Assembly: GCA_963755695.1 (NCBI GenBank)
Contig: CAVWLB010000001.1
Span: 1 to 64,000, forward strand
DNA from: QHWT01 sp963755695
GTDB lineage: Bacteria; Acidobacteriota; Vicinamibacteria; Vicinamibacterales; 2-12-FULL-66-21
Reading direction: 5' to 3'
DNA length: 64,000 nt
Position numbers and translations under genes: made by a program
Shown: in pieces, positions 37,307 through 46,830 of the stretch
Layout of the letters: each line of letters opens with the position of its first letter
Position numbering within the stretch: the stretch's first letter is position 1
Notes under the pieces: model-generated
Seen by the model: the letters and a program-made list of their open reading frames with translations, nothing else
Databases searched by the model: none
What the model was told of the DNA's origin: nothing

Positions 37307-37606
37307 TGTGCCTCTGCCCGTCGAACGCTTCGTCGAACCGGCTGACCATCCGTCGCTTCCATCGATCGCGCGACGACAATAGCACCGCCCAAGCGCGACG
37401 TGGATCGGATTCACAACGGCGTGCGCGGTTGGACGCATCAATAGGGGAGCACGCCGCGCGACTGGTTCGAACAGTTCATCCGGTGGAGGCAGTGAGCGTC
37501 TATTCCACCTAACGGCGCCGCTACTGGCCCGATCTAAGCTTCCTGAGGCGCCGCTGGACGAAATTCACTCACGTACAGCTATAGCCGTTTATGCTATAGT
37601 TGCGAC
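37307..37606. other. divergent promoter region
   Basis: This 300-base gap separates the leftward serine hydrolase from the rightward PadR gene. It contains the paired GCTATAG motif near the PadR start (separate entry). No gene seen. Confidence 0.45.
37578..37600. promoter_or_regulatory. paired GCTATAG motif in front of padR, operator or promoter candidate
   Basis: GCTATAG occurs at 37578-37584 and again at 37593-37599, with a 15-base start-to-start distance, ending just before the GTG start of the PadR gene. GCTATAGC is itself a palindrome. PadR regulators repress their own operons through AT-rich dyads near the start, so autoregulation here is a reasonable inference. The second copy could also act as a -10 box. 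Confidence 0.45.
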
Positions 37607-37984
37607 GTGCGAGGACGGCCGAAAAATCCGGTGGAACCGACACCTGAGTCATTTCTGCCTCTCCCCGGCGACACCTTCCATATCCTCGTCTCGCTAGCCG
37701 ACCGCGACCGACACGGGTACTCGGTGATGAAGAATGTTTTCGAACGGACCGACGGCGCGCTTCGCCTGAGCCCGAGCAGTCTCTACGCGTCTATTCGTCG
37801 GCTTCTGGAAAAGGGACTGATCGAAGAGCTGACCGAGAGGCCAGATCCCGAACATGATGACGAGCGTCGTCGTTACTATCGACTGACCCGACTTGGCCGC
37901 GCTGTCGCGACCGCAGAAGCCAGTCGACTCGAACGGCTCCTGGTCGACGCGCGTGCGACCGGATTGCTGCTTCGCAGGAGCTGA
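37607..37984 (+). CDS. PadR-family transcriptional regulator
   Basis: A 125-residue winged-helix protein. The family signature is clear: FHILVSLADRDRHGYSVMKN, LSPSSLYASIRRLLEKGLIE and RRRYYRLTRLGRAVATAEAS. The start is GTG 37607, just after the paired GCTATAG motif. Four bases separate its stop from the ATG of an ADOP permease, the standard acidobacterial PadR-permease operon. PadR proteins repress transcription and are released by small ligands. Here the likely target is its own operon. The ligand is unknown. Confidence 0.92.
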   Translation: MRGRPKNPVEPTPESFLPLPGDTFHILVSLADRDRHGYSVMKNVFERTDGALRLSPSSLYASIRRLLEKGLIEELTERPDPEHDDERRRYYRLTRLGRAVATAEASRLERLLVDARATGLLLRRS

Positions 37985-37988
37985 CTCG

Positions 37989-40670
37989 ATGTCCCACTCG
38001 AGCGGCCGTGCGGAGAGCCCTGGCACCAAGGTCTTTCGGGCGCTGCTTGCACTCTACCCGGCCACATTCCGCGACGAGTACGGCCGCGAGTTGACGCTTC
38101 TCTTCATTGACCGCTACCGCGACGCCACTGGCCCATGGGACCGAGCCACGCTCTGGCTCGATGTACTCACTGGACTCGCTGTTGAAGCGCCGAAGGAGCA
38201 CTGCCGCATGATTCTCCAGGACCTTCGCTATGCGCTGCGCACCTTGCGCAGGCACGGCCTCGTGACCATCACGATCGTGATCACACTCGGTCTCGGCATC
38301 GGCGCCAACGCTGCGATGTTCTCGCTGCTGAATGCTGTCGTCCTGCGGACGCTGCCGGTTTCGGATCCGGATCGGCTGTTCGCCGTTCGCGCCGGGTTTC
38401 CGCTTGCGTCGGGCGATCGCTTTTCTGGTCCCATGGTCGAACGTCTGCGACAGAGCGCTCCGGCTCATGTCTCCGTTGCCTCCATGAGTCGCGGCATCGC
38501 ACGGGTCTATACGCGCACCGAAGGCGCCCGTGAGAGTGAGCCTGCCGCACTGCAATTGGTCTCGTCCAGCTACTTTCAGGTTCTCGGTATCCATCCAGCT
38601 TTGGGCCAGCTGCTGCCTGACGAGGACGGCCTGAGGCCGGTGCCGCTGGCGGTAGTCAGCCATCGGTATTGGCAGCAACGCTTCGGCGGGGTCCAAGACG
38701 TTGTCGGCCGGACCCTGACAATCAACGGCGCGAACTTCACCATCGTCGGCGTGGGACCACAGGGGTTCTCCGGTGTGTGGTTAGAGTCGCCAGTGGATGT
38801 GTGGGTTCCGCTCACGATGGATAGGGCGGTGAAGTACTCGCAGAGTTTCAGCGCGGACCATGCAAATGGCACCGTCCAGTGGCTCTCGCAGGAGAGGATC
38901 TGGTGGCTCGACGTCATCGTTCGAATATCGCCTGACCAGCGAGCTGCTGCCGCGAGTGCATTCAACGGAGGCGTCCCGGACTTTGCGAAGAAAGACGCGC
39001 GCCTCGTTCTGGAGCCGTTCGCGAAGGGCTTTTCTGCGTTTCGGCACGATGTAACGACCCCATTACTTGCGCTCATCGGGATGGCGGCGCTCGTCCTGCT
39101 CATCGCCTGCGCGAATGTCGCGAATCTACTGCTCGCGCGAGCAGCAGAACGGCAGCGGGAGATCGCGGTCCGCATGTCTCTGGGAGCCGGTCGAGCACGG
39201 CTCGTCCACCAGTTACTGACAGAAAGCATCTTGCTGGTCATGATGGCCGGCGCCGCAGCGCTCTTCTTTGCTCGCTGGGCAGGGGATCTCCTCGTTCGTA
39301 CCGCAACCGCGTCCACCAGCGGTGCGGCGCCATTTGCAGCCGCTGTCGATCTTCGCGTGTGGGGCTTCACGGGCGCCGTCGCCTTGACGTCGGTCGTGCT
39401 GTTTGGGCTGCTGCCGGCGTGGCGAACGACGCGTGTCGATCTGGCCGCTGCACTCAAGGCGGGAGCGCGAGGAACCGCAGGTGGGTCGGTTACTCGACCG
39501 GCGCGTCTCCTGGTGGTGATGCAGGTGGCCCTCTCGCTCGTCCTTGTGACCGGGACTGGATTGCTGGTCCGGAGCTTCCATAACCTCCTCAATGTCGACA
39601 TCGGCTTGGACCGTGGCCATCTGTTATCGGTGGCGCTCGAACCACGACTGGCCGGGGGAAGATCACACGAGTTGACGGCCGACGAGCTCGCCGAATTGCA
39701 ACAGCGAGTCCTCGACAGCGTGGCGTCCGTTCCAGGCGTGAGCTCAGCCTCGCTGGCGATGTGCGGGTTGCACAGCACTTGCGGCGCCCGAGAGGATGGA
39801 CTCCAAATCGAGGGTTACGAGGCCCGTCCGGATGAACAGGTTGTATTCCTGGTCAATTCGGTCAGTCCGAACTACTTCACCACGATCGGCACGCGTCTCG
39901 TGGCCGGGCGGACGTTCAGCGATCATGACGTGGAGAAGGCACCGAAGGTCGCCGTCGTCAACAGGACGCTGGCCGCCAAGTACTTCGAAAACGGCCAGGC
40001 TCTTGGTCGGCGGTTCGGGAGCACGACGAAAGACGTCGAGATTGTGGGAATCGTCGACGACGCACGGCTGCTCAGCGTCAGCGAGGCGGCAGTGCCGACG
40101 GCGTACTTCCCGATGGTCCAACGACCGGTCCCCGCTCGTTCCCTCGAGGTCCGTACGACTGGAGATCCGCGGCCGATGATCGGATCGGTACGATCGGCGA
40201 TTACTCGAGCCGCGCCGGACATGCCTGTCGAAAGTGTCGCCCCGATTGAGGAGCGCATCAGCGTCACTCTGAGTCAGGTCCGATTCGTCGTGTTTCTTGC
40301 ATCGGGGTTTGGTGCGCTTGCGTTGGGGCTGGCGGGATTCGGACTGTTCGGGCTGTTGTCGTACGCCGTCGCACGACGATCATCGGAGTTTGGCATACGG
40401 ATAGCCCTCGGCGCTTCACAGGCCCAGGTCCAACTGAGTGTCATTCGCGAGGCGCTGTGGTTGATGCTGTGCGGCTTTCTCCTGGGCGCTCCGTTTGTGA
40501 TGTTAGGCGGTCGCCTGGTGTCGGCTCTCGTTTTTGGCATCAGTCCACACGATTGGACCACGTTCTTCGGCGCGACGATTGTCTTGGCGACGGTCGGCTC
40601 CGCGTGCAGCGTCCTTCCGGCTTGGCGCGCATCGCGAGTGGATCCGATTGTGGCCCTCAGACAGGAGTGA
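37989..40670 (+). CDS. ADOP-type ABC transporter permease (MacB/FtsX)
   Basis: An 893-residue permease with an N-terminal cytoplasmic prefix domain (RALLALYPATFRDEYGRELT, LLFIDRYRDATGPWDRATLW). Two MacB periplasmic core plus FtsX modules follow: LVTITIVITLGLGIGANAAM near residue 90, ALIGMAALVLLIACANVANL near 365, and ASGFGALALGLAGFGLFGLL near 775 with RRSSEFGIRIALGAS. The end is ASRVDPIVALRQE. Such permeases work with a MacB-like ATPase, which is not encoded nearby. Substrates may be peptides or lipids, unknown. The prefix domain marks the PadR-linked subgroup. The frame is intact over 2.7 kb. Confidence 0.92.
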   Translation: MSHSSGRAESPGTKVFRALLALYPATFRDEYGRELTLLFIDRYRDATGPWDRATLWLDVLTGLAVEAPKEHCRMILQDLRYALRTLRRHGLVTITIVITLGLGIGANAAMFSLLNAVVLRTLPVSDPDRLFAVRAGFPLASGDRFSGPMVERLRQSAPAHVSVASMSRGIARVYTRTEGARESEPAALQLVSSSYFQVLGIHPALGQLLPDEDGLRPVPLAVVSHRYWQQRFGGVQDVVGRTLTINGANFTIVGVGPQGFSGVWLESPVDVWVPLTMDRAVKYSQSFSADHANGTVQWLSQERIWWLDVIVRISPDQRAAAASAFNGGVPDFAKKDARLVLEPFAKGFSAFRHDVTTPLLALIGMAALVLLIACANVANLLLARAAERQREIAVRMSLGAGRARLVHQLLTESILLVMMAGAAALFFARWAGDLLVRTATASTSGAAPFAAAVDLRVWGFTGAVALTSVVLFGLLPAWRTTRVDLAAALKAGARGTAGGSVTRPARLLVVMQVALSLVLVTGTGLLVRSFHNLLNVDIGLDRGHLLSVALEPRLAGGRSHELTADELAELQQRVLDSVASVPGVSSASLAMCGLHSTCGAREDGLQIEGYEARPDEQVVFLVNSVSPNYFTTIGTRLVAGRTFSDHDVEKAPKVAVVNRTLAAKYFENGQALGRRFGSTTKDVEIVGIVDDARLLSVSEAAVPTAYFPMVQRPVPARSLEVRTTGDPRPMIGSVRSAITRAAPDMPVESVAPIEERISVTLSQVRFVVFLASGFGALALGLAGFGLFGLLSYAVARRSSEFGIRIALGASQAQVQLSVIREALWLMLCGFLLGAPFVMLGGRLVSALVFGISPHDWTTFFGATIVLATVGSACSVLPAWRASRVDPIVALRQE

Positions 40671-41012
40671 CGTGAGTTGAACACTCGGTACACGGTTTTG
40701 GTGTACGTGTTTGGGATGGGCATCCGATCGTCTGCAATCAAGTTGGGCCTGTTGACCCAGGTTTTCACCAGTTGGAACCAGATGGTGAGCTGGCTAAGCC
40801 AAGTCGAGGGGCTCCGACGAGTCGCATAGTCAAGCGGGGCAGGAGGGTACGAATCACTTCCAGCTGATTGCGGCCGGTCTTCGGCGCGGGCGAGCCGGTT
40901 GCTGAACACTGATGCGGCGTTTATCGAGAGTAAATCCGACTTGGGTTTGGGAAGCTCCCATGTAGCCTGCACCGATGGTTTGAGGTAGGCTGCGGCCGAG
41001 GGAGAGAGGCCG
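40671..41012. other. intergenic stretch carrying repeat copy A
   Basis: Between the ADOP gene and the secreted protein at 41013. Contains the degenerate repeat listed at 40769-40829. No gene is recognised otherwise. Confidence 0.4.
40769..40829 (+). repeat. dispersed degenerate repeat, copy A
   Basis: Reads CCAGTTGGAACCAGATGGTG and translates in one frame to SWNQMVSWLSQVEGLRRVA followed by a TAG stop. About 70 percent of positions agree with copy B at 42367-42431. It follows the ADOP permease stop by about 100 bases. Confidence 0.55.
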
Positions 41013-42277
41013 ATGACAGATTCGGTACCATCTCAACACGCTATTCCTGCTCGTGCTGCTCGGCGCTGCAACGGCTGCGGAGGCGCAGGTCCAACCAGCA
41101 GCTCGCCAAGCGCTATTTCGAGGAAGCCACGAAGCTCTGCGAGCGAGACGCGGGCCGGCTGTGGGGTGTGTCGCTCTGTGGTCCGATGGTGATCGTTGAC
41201 CAGGCGACCGGAACGCGTGCCACAAGCCAGCCGGAACCGGAGGGGCCGCCACCCCGCTTTCCGGGTTTCGCGGACGGCCCCGTCTCCTGGGGCGGGTTGC
41301 GGTGGTTCAGCTTCCCCTTGTACATGCTCCCGGAGAAGGATGCCGATGTACGCCAGCAAATGATGCTTCACGGGCTGTTCCATCGCATTCAGCCCGAGCT
41401 GGGGTTCATGACGGACGACGGCTTCAACGAGCATCTCGATACGCTCGAAGGGCGCGTCTGGATGCAGCTCGAATGGCGGGCGCTCCGCCGGGCGGTCGAA
41501 TCGAGCGGGAGCGACCGGGCCGAGGCGATCGCCGATGCGCTGGCCTTCAGGCGCGAACGCCGCCGCCGGTTTCCCGGCGCGGCGGACAACGAACGGCGCG
41601 ACGAGATTCGCGAAGGGCTTGCCTCCTACACCGGCATCGCGGCCTGGGCCAATTCGCCCGCGGATGCCCACCGTGCCGCAGCGTCAGCACTCGCAGGAGG
41701 CGAATCGCAGCCGTCCTTCGTCGGAAATTTCGAAGCCGCGTCCGGACCCGCCTACGGTGTGCTGCTGGACGATCTCCTGCCGGGATGGCGCCGACAGGTT
41801 CGTGGCACCTCGGACCTTGGCGACTTGCTCGCCTCCGCAACCAACAGGCCACCGACGACGGATGTTGCCGTGGCAGCGGCGCGCTACGATGGGGCAACGC
41901 TGCGAACGGCGGAGGAGGCGCGCGATCGGGCGCAGCAGGTCCGCGTCGCCGAGTTGCGTCGACGCTTCGTTGATGGGCCCGTGCTGACGATGCCTGCCGC
42001 GGGCAGCGGGACCAGCGACACCACCGGCAGCGTCGGCATTCCGGGGGTCGGTACCGTGTTTTTTCGCAATTTCACCCTTTCCGCTCAATGGGGCCGTCTC
42101 AACGCCAACGGCGGCGTCTTGCGCGCTGCCGATGGGTCCACACTGTCCGTACCGGTTACCGGGCCGCTCGAAGGGACCACCCTGCAGGGGGACGGCTGGA
42201 GCGCCACGCTGAACTCCGGGTGGGTGGTGCGGCCGGCGGCGCGACCTGGCTCATTTACTATCGTTCGCGAGAAGTAA
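41013..42277 (+). CDS. secreted protein of unknown family, two frame breaks
   Basis: Correcting one extra base near 41019-41021 and another at 41091-41096 gives MTIRYHLNTLFLLVLLGAAT then AAEAQ, a textbook signal peptide, followed by QQLAKRYFEEATKLCERDAG and an uninterrupted frame to 42277. The total is about 420 residues. A GGGAGAGAGG site precedes ATG 41013. The middle is helical (DRAEAIADALAFRRERRRRF; DEIREGLASYTGIAAWANS). The last 100 residues are beta-rich (FFRNFTLSAQWGRLNANGGV, VTGPLEGTTLQGDGWSATLN). I do not recognise the family. It lies between two ADOP permease genes and is flanked by repeat copies A and B. Confidence 0.7.
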
Positions 42278-42366
42278 TCCTCCGTTACCCACGCTGGTCG
42301 TCGCCGAGGCGCACTTGCGCGCCGTCTGGCCACAACGCTGCGTGCGAAGGCTGGTGAGCCGCATTT

Positions 42367-42431
42367 TAGCCAGTTGGAAACCAGATGACGGTGTGGCTGC
42401 GACACGTAGAGGCGGTCCGGCAGGTCTCGTG
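42367..42431 (+). repeat. dispersed degenerate repeat, copy B
   Basis: Reads AGCCAGTTGGAAACCAGATG and continues to GAGGCGGTCCGGCAGGTCTC and TGA. With one A removed it translates as SWNQMTVWLRHVEAVRQVS-stop, parallel to copies A and C. It lies about 90 bases after the preceding rightward gene. Confidence 0.55.
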
Positions 42432-42521
42432 ACTTGAATGGCGACTTTGCGGCGCCAGTCGTGATTGCTTGTTCTCGACCTCAGTGAACAGCTCGGTGAT
42501 AAAAGCGGGGCATCCGAACGA

Positions 42522-44960
42522 CTAATCGGCCCGGAGCGCCTCGACCGGGTGAATCCGCGTAAGGCGGCGTGCTGGCAAGTAGCTGGCGACGGCGGCGGCA
42601 GCGAGCGAGCCGAGCACCACGGCTGCATACGTCGGCGGATCGACTGGCTCGACCTCAAAAAGCAGCGCAGACAGCAGGTGCGACAGTGGAGCGGCGGCTA
42701 CCAGACCGGCTGTGGCGCCGATGGCGCTCCATAGCAACCCGTTGCCGACCAACTTCAGTTGCAGGCTCTCCTGTCGGGCGCCGAGCGCGAGGCGGATGCC
42801 AATCTCGCGCGTCCGCTGCGAGAGGGTGTAGGCGATCACCGCGTAGATCCCGATGGCGGCCAACAGCAGGGCCATACCGCCGCTGAGAGCGAGCAGGGTC
42901 AGCGTGAAGGCGGTCCGCGACATCGACTTGTCGTAGACCTGCTGCAGTGTCTGCATCTGCGTGATCGGCAATCCCCCGCTCACCGCTGCAACCGCGCGGC
43001 GGATGTCGGCCGCGTAGCCTTCCGTGCCGGCGCGGGGTCCGCGGATCATGAACGTCGCCGACCGCGAGGAGTGCAGCGGCCAGTACACCGTTGAAGGCGC
43101 CGGCCGGTCGACCCCGTCATGGCGGATATCGCCGACCACGCCGATCACCTCACTCCACGGATCGTCGGGATTCTCGCGAATACGCTTGCCGATCGCCCCC
43201 GCCGCCGAGCCCCAGTATTCACGGGCGAAGTTCTGGCTGATCAGGACGACCGGGCGCTTCTGTTGGAGATCGACCCATTCGTACTCGCGACCAGCGGCCA
43301 GCGGTGCGCCCAGTGCCCGGAACGTGCCCGGTGCCGTCCTGATGAAGTAGCGCAGGGGCGGGATAGTGTTGGCCGCGTAGCTGTGATCGCTGGCGAAAAT
43401 CGGATCCTGAGAGCTGAAGCCGGTCATCGGCAGGCCGTCCATCACGCTGACGGACGACACGCCGGGCAGACTCGCCAGACCCTCCACCAGGTTCTGCTGC
43501 AGAGCCAGCAACCGCGCGTCGTCGGCGGCGACGTCGCGGGGAATTGCGATCTGCATCGTCTGCAGCGTGCCGGGATTGGTGAAACCTGGCTGCACGCGGC
43601 GCATCGACTGGTAGGTGCGAATCATCAGGCCGGAACCAATGAGGAGCACCACTGCCAGTGCGACCTGCACGATGGTCAGCGCGTTGCGAGTGATCTTACG
43701 GTCGCGGCCCGAGCTCGCATTGCGGCCGCCTGCCCGAAGCACTTCCGTGAGACCCGCTGGACGCCGTTTCAGGACAGGGAGCGCTCCGATCGCCAGACCG
43801 GCGGCGACAGAGAGGACGAGTGTGAACGCCATGGAGGAGGCATCGACCGCGATCAGGTCGAGTCTCGGCAGTCGGGCCGGAGTGGCGCTCAAGATCAACT
43901 TCAGGGCGACGACTGCCAGAGCGAGGGCGCCGACTCCTCCCGTGAGGCCCAGCAGAAGGCTTTCCACCAGCATTTCTCTAGCCAGCCGGCTGCGTCCCGC
44001 GCCGAGGGCGGCGCGCACGGCGAGCTCCTGGGTGCGCCCTTCGGTGCGGACGAGGAGGAGATTAGCGATGTTGGCGCAGGCGATGAGCAGCACGATCCCG
44101 ATCGTCGCCATGACCACCCACAGGCTCTTGCCAACGTCGCCGACGACATCGTCAATGAGCGGGCGGACGTTCGGGCCGAGCCGCGCGTCCTCCATCATCT
44201 TCACGCTCATGCCTTCGGGCGATGGAAACTTGCCCATCTCGATCCCGATCATGCGGGCGACGTCCGCGTTCACTGCCTGGATGCTCACGTCGTGACGAAG
44301 CCGGCCAACTGCCGGGAAGTTGTACCCGGCGAGACGCACCTTGCTGCGCTCGAACCGGATCGGCAGCAGGAGATCGTGTGCTACGTCCATGAACCAGAAC
44401 CCTTCCGGCAGGACGCCGATGATCTCGCGCGCGGTGCCATCGACCATGATTCGGCGCCCGATGACGCCGGGATCACCTCCAAACCGTCGCTGCCAGTAGT
44501 TATGACCGAGCATCACCACCTCGGGACTGCCGGCCTCGTCGTCGCGCTCGGCCATGGCACGGCCGAGGATCGGCTGCACGCCGAGCATCGGGAGCAGGCG
44601 GAAGGTGGCGCTGATGCCGTCCACCCGCTCCGGCTCTGCAAGGCCTGTCACCGTCAACGCATTACTCTTCCAGAGGGCGACGTCCGCGAGCGTCCGGGAT
44701 TCTTCGCGATACGTAACGTAGTCGGCGATTGACGCGCTCAGGTCGGCGATATTGACTCCGGGTGCCGTCTGCCAGAGGCCTACGAGCCGGTCCGGCTCGG
44801 GAAACGGCAGCGGCTTCAGGAGGGCACTGTTGACGATGCTGAAGATCGCCGTGTTGCTGCCTATTCCCAGCGCCAGAGTGATCAACGTCGCCACGGTGAA
44901 CATCGGCGTGCGGACCAGGCGGCGCGCGGCATGGCGTACGTCGCGTGTCAAATCGGACAT
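42522..44960 (-). CDS. ADOP-type ABC transporter permease (MacB/FtsX), no prefix domain
   Basis: An 812-residue permease with the two-module ADOP layout. The N-terminus is SDLTRDVRHAARRLVRTPMF, TM1 is VATLITLALGIGSNTAIFSI, the first FtsX block is LWVVMATIGIVLLIACANIA with TEGRTQELAVRAALGAGRSR, and the second is MALLLAAIGIYAVIAYTLSQ with RTREIGIRLALGARQESL. The end is RRLTRIHPVEALRAD. It lacks the PadR-linked prefix domain of the gene at 37989 and has no adjacent regulator or ATPase. The frame is intact. Divergently placed from the acyltransferase gene. Substrate unknown. Confidence 0.92.
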   Translation of the reverse strand: MSDLTRDVRHAARRLVRTPMFTVATLITLALGIGSNTAIFSIVNSALLKPLPFPEPDRLVGLWQTAPGVNIADLSASIADYVTYREESRTLADVALWKSNALTVTGLAEPERVDGISATFRLLPMLGVQPILGRAMAERDDEAGSPEVVMLGHNYWQRRFGGDPGVIGRRIMVDGTAREIIGVLPEGFWFMDVAHDLLLPIRFERSKVRLAGYNFPAVGRLRHDVSIQAVNADVARMIGIEMGKFPSPEGMSVKMMEDARLGPNVRPLIDDVVGDVGKSLWVVMATIGIVLLIACANIANLLLVRTEGRTQELAVRAALGAGRSRLAREMLVESLLLGLTGGVGALALAVVALKLILSATPARLPRLDLIAVDASSMAFTLVLSVAAGLAIGALPVLKRRPAGLTEVLRAGGRNASSGRDRKITRNALTIVQVALAVVLLIGSGLMIRTYQSMRRVQPGFTNPGTLQTMQIAIPRDVAADDARLLALQQNLVEGLASLPGVSSVSVMDGLPMTGFSSQDPIFASDHSYAANTIPPLRYFIRTAPGTFRALGAPLAAGREYEWVDLQQKRPVVLISQNFAREYWGSAAGAIGKRIRENPDDPWSEVIGVVGDIRHDGVDRPAPSTVYWPLHSSRSATFMIRGPRAGTEGYAADIRRAVAAVSGGLPITQMQTLQQVYDKSMSRTAFTLTLLALSGGMALLLAAIGIYAVIAYTLSQRTREIGIRLALGARQESLQLKLVGNGLLWSAIGATAGLVAAAPLSHLLSALLFEVEPVDPPTYAAVVLGSLAAAAVASYLPARRLTRIHPVEALRAD

Positions 44961-45156
44961 CGAGAGTCTCCCTGAGGTGAACCCTACGCAGCCGCACCGA
45001 TTCGTTCCACGCGGCCGTGGACAGCGGCTGGTTGAGGCAGTCCTCGCGCCGTGAACGAGAGCGCCCGCCTACGCGGCAGATGCTGTCCGGGCGGCCTGAG
45101 AGGGTCAGCGACTTGGCGAATGGCGCCAATCCGGCATACCGTATTCGAGCGCCCCC

Positions 45157-46332
45157 GTGACACAGACACCGTCCGCGAGCACTGCACCCCTGCCCCGGCT
45201 TGCCCCGAGGCTCCTTTGCCTCGACGTCGCCCGCGGGATCACGATCGCCTTCATGATCATGGTCAACAACAATGGCGGCGGCGGGTCGTGGGGCTTCATG
45301 AAGCACGCCGCGTGGAATGGCCTGACCGCCACCGACCTCGTCTTCCCCACCTTCGTCTTCGTGATGGGGGTATCGGCAGTGTTCGCGATCGAAAGCAGGC
45401 TCGCTCGCGGGGCGACGCGCAGGCAGATCGTACGCCACACGATGCAGCGGGCCGCGATCCTCTGCCTCCTCGGCATCATCGTCAACAGCTTCCCGTTCTT
45501 CGCGCTGGAGCACATGCGCTTCTACGGCGTGCTGCAGCGCATCGCTGTCTGCTATCTCGCCGTGTCGCTCCTCTATTTATGGAAGCCCCGCGCGTGGGCG
45601 ATGGCGGCGGCGCTCGTGATCACACTGGCCGGGTACTGGGTGCTGCTGCGATGGATACCCGTGCCCGGTGCGGGTCTGCCGGGCCGGGACGTACCGTTCA
45701 TGGACGTGCGCCAGAACCTGGTCTCGTGGCTCGATCGGCAACTGTTCCCCTTTCATTTGTATCGCGACGTGCCGGACCACAACCTGCGCGATCCGGAAGG
45801 CCTGCTCAGCGATCTCCCGGCGATTGGCACCGCGCTGATGGGCATGCTGACGGGCCTCTGGCTGCGGACGCGCCGATCGATTCCCGCGCAGGCGATCGGG
45901 TTGGCGGCGGCGGCCGTCGCCAGTCTGGCCTTCGGTTATTCGTGGGCGCTATGGTTTCCGCTGAACAAGAACCTGTGGACCAGTTCGTATGTGCTCGTCG
46001 CAGGGGGCTACTCGCTGGCGCTGCTGACGCTGGTGTTCTGGGCCGTGGAACAGAAAGGCTGGCGCACGGGCTGGACCTGGGTCTGGCTGGTCTTCGGATC
46101 GAATGCGATCGGGGCCTACATGTTCAGCGAGCTGCTCCCGGGAGTGTTTTCCAACCTCCACTTCAGATCAGCCGGGACGCGGACCGACGTGATCACTTTT
46201 CTGGGCGAGCACGTTTTCGCACGCATTCCTGACCGGGGCTGGGCCGCGTTTGCCTATTCGATCAGCTTTACCGCGGTCTGCTTCGTTCCAGTGTGGATGC
46301 TCTACCGCAGGCGCATCTTCATGAAAGTGTGA
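45157..46332 (+). CDS. membrane acyltransferase, NagX / heparan-alpha-glucosaminide N-acetyltransferase family
   Basis: A 391-residue protein with about ten transmembrane helices. The signature LCLDVARGITIAFMIMVNNN then GSWGFMKHAAWNGLTATDLV and FPTFVFVMGVSAVFAIE is that of the DUF5009/HGSNAT-like family. LQRIAVCYLAVSLLYLWKPR and FPLNKNLWTSSYVLVAGGYS are further family blocks. These enzymes move acetyl groups across the membrane onto amino sugars or related glycans. The start GTG 45157 lies 196 bases from the divergent permease gene. The stop at 46332 overlaps an AraC remnant on the other strand, indicating a rearrangement point just downstream. Confidence 0.88.
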   Translation: MTQTPSASTAPLPRLAPRLLCLDVARGITIAFMIMVNNNGGGGSWGFMKHAAWNGLTATDLVFPTFVFVMGVSAVFAIESRLARGATRRQIVRHTMQRAAILCLLGIIVNSFPFFALEHMRFYGVLQRIAVCYLAVSLLYLWKPRAWAMAAALVITLAGYWVLLRWIPVPGAGLPGRDVPFMDVRQNLVSWLDRQLFPFHLYRDVPDHNLRDPEGLLSDLPAIGTALMGMLTGLWLRTRRSIPAQAIGLAAAAVASLAFGYSWALWFPLNKNLWTSSYVLVAGGYSLALLTLVFWAVEQKGWRTGWTWVWLVFGSNAIGAYMFSELLPGVFSNLHFRSAGTRTDVITFLGEHVFARIPDRGWAAFAYSISFTAVCFVPVWMLYRRRIFMKV

Positions 46333-46830
46333 AAGGCGCACGTCGCCCGTTTTCCGCTGTGGTCACGCGATCGAACAGCGGCGATTGCAGCATGCGGACG
46401 GCAAGATCGACGCGAGCTTGGATCAGCATCGCCCCGAAAGTCTCGCCACACGCCGCCAGCGCCCGATGCACGGTTCGCTTGGATATGTTGAGCGAAACTC
46501 GCAACGTCGCCGGCCTGCAGGGATGTATCAGGGCAACGCTGCTTGATGTGATCGTAGATCTGCTCAGGCACCGAGCGCTCGACTGGCGTTGATACGGCGC
46601 GTCGCCCGCTTAGCTCGCTCGCGGTCAAGGCCAATAACGCTCCGAGTTGATCGATCAGCATCGCCGGCGGCAGCGGAGCTCGCACGACGAACTGCGGTGA
46701 CAACTGGGCGACGTAACTTGCGAGGACGCGTCCCCACTGGGAATCGCGACAAATGCGCCGCCCACTGAGGACGCCAGGATTGGGCACCCATCTGCGCACG
46801 AACTGCTCCGATAGCTGCAAATTCAAGTTG
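46319..46830 (-). pseudogene. AraC-family regulator, internal remnant
   Basis: The region reads LSEQFVRRWVPNPGVLSGRR, then SVPEQIYDHIKQRCPDTSLQ and the first helix-turn-helix (SLNISKRTVHRALAACGETF) of an AraC/XylS regulator. An extra base at 46495-46497 breaks the frame between GDVAS and SLNISK. The ligand-binding N-terminus is absent, replaced by the end of a hydrolase gene. The second helix-turn-helix is cut off at FTLS where the gene meets the acyltransferase end. Both flanks missing means a true pseudogene, not just a sequencing error. Confidence 0.65.

Noticed and set aside
43119..44732. A 537-codon frame opposite the second ADOP permease.
   Set aside because: It is an antisense shadow of an intact, well-conserved permease, with biased Arg/His/Asp composition and no domains.
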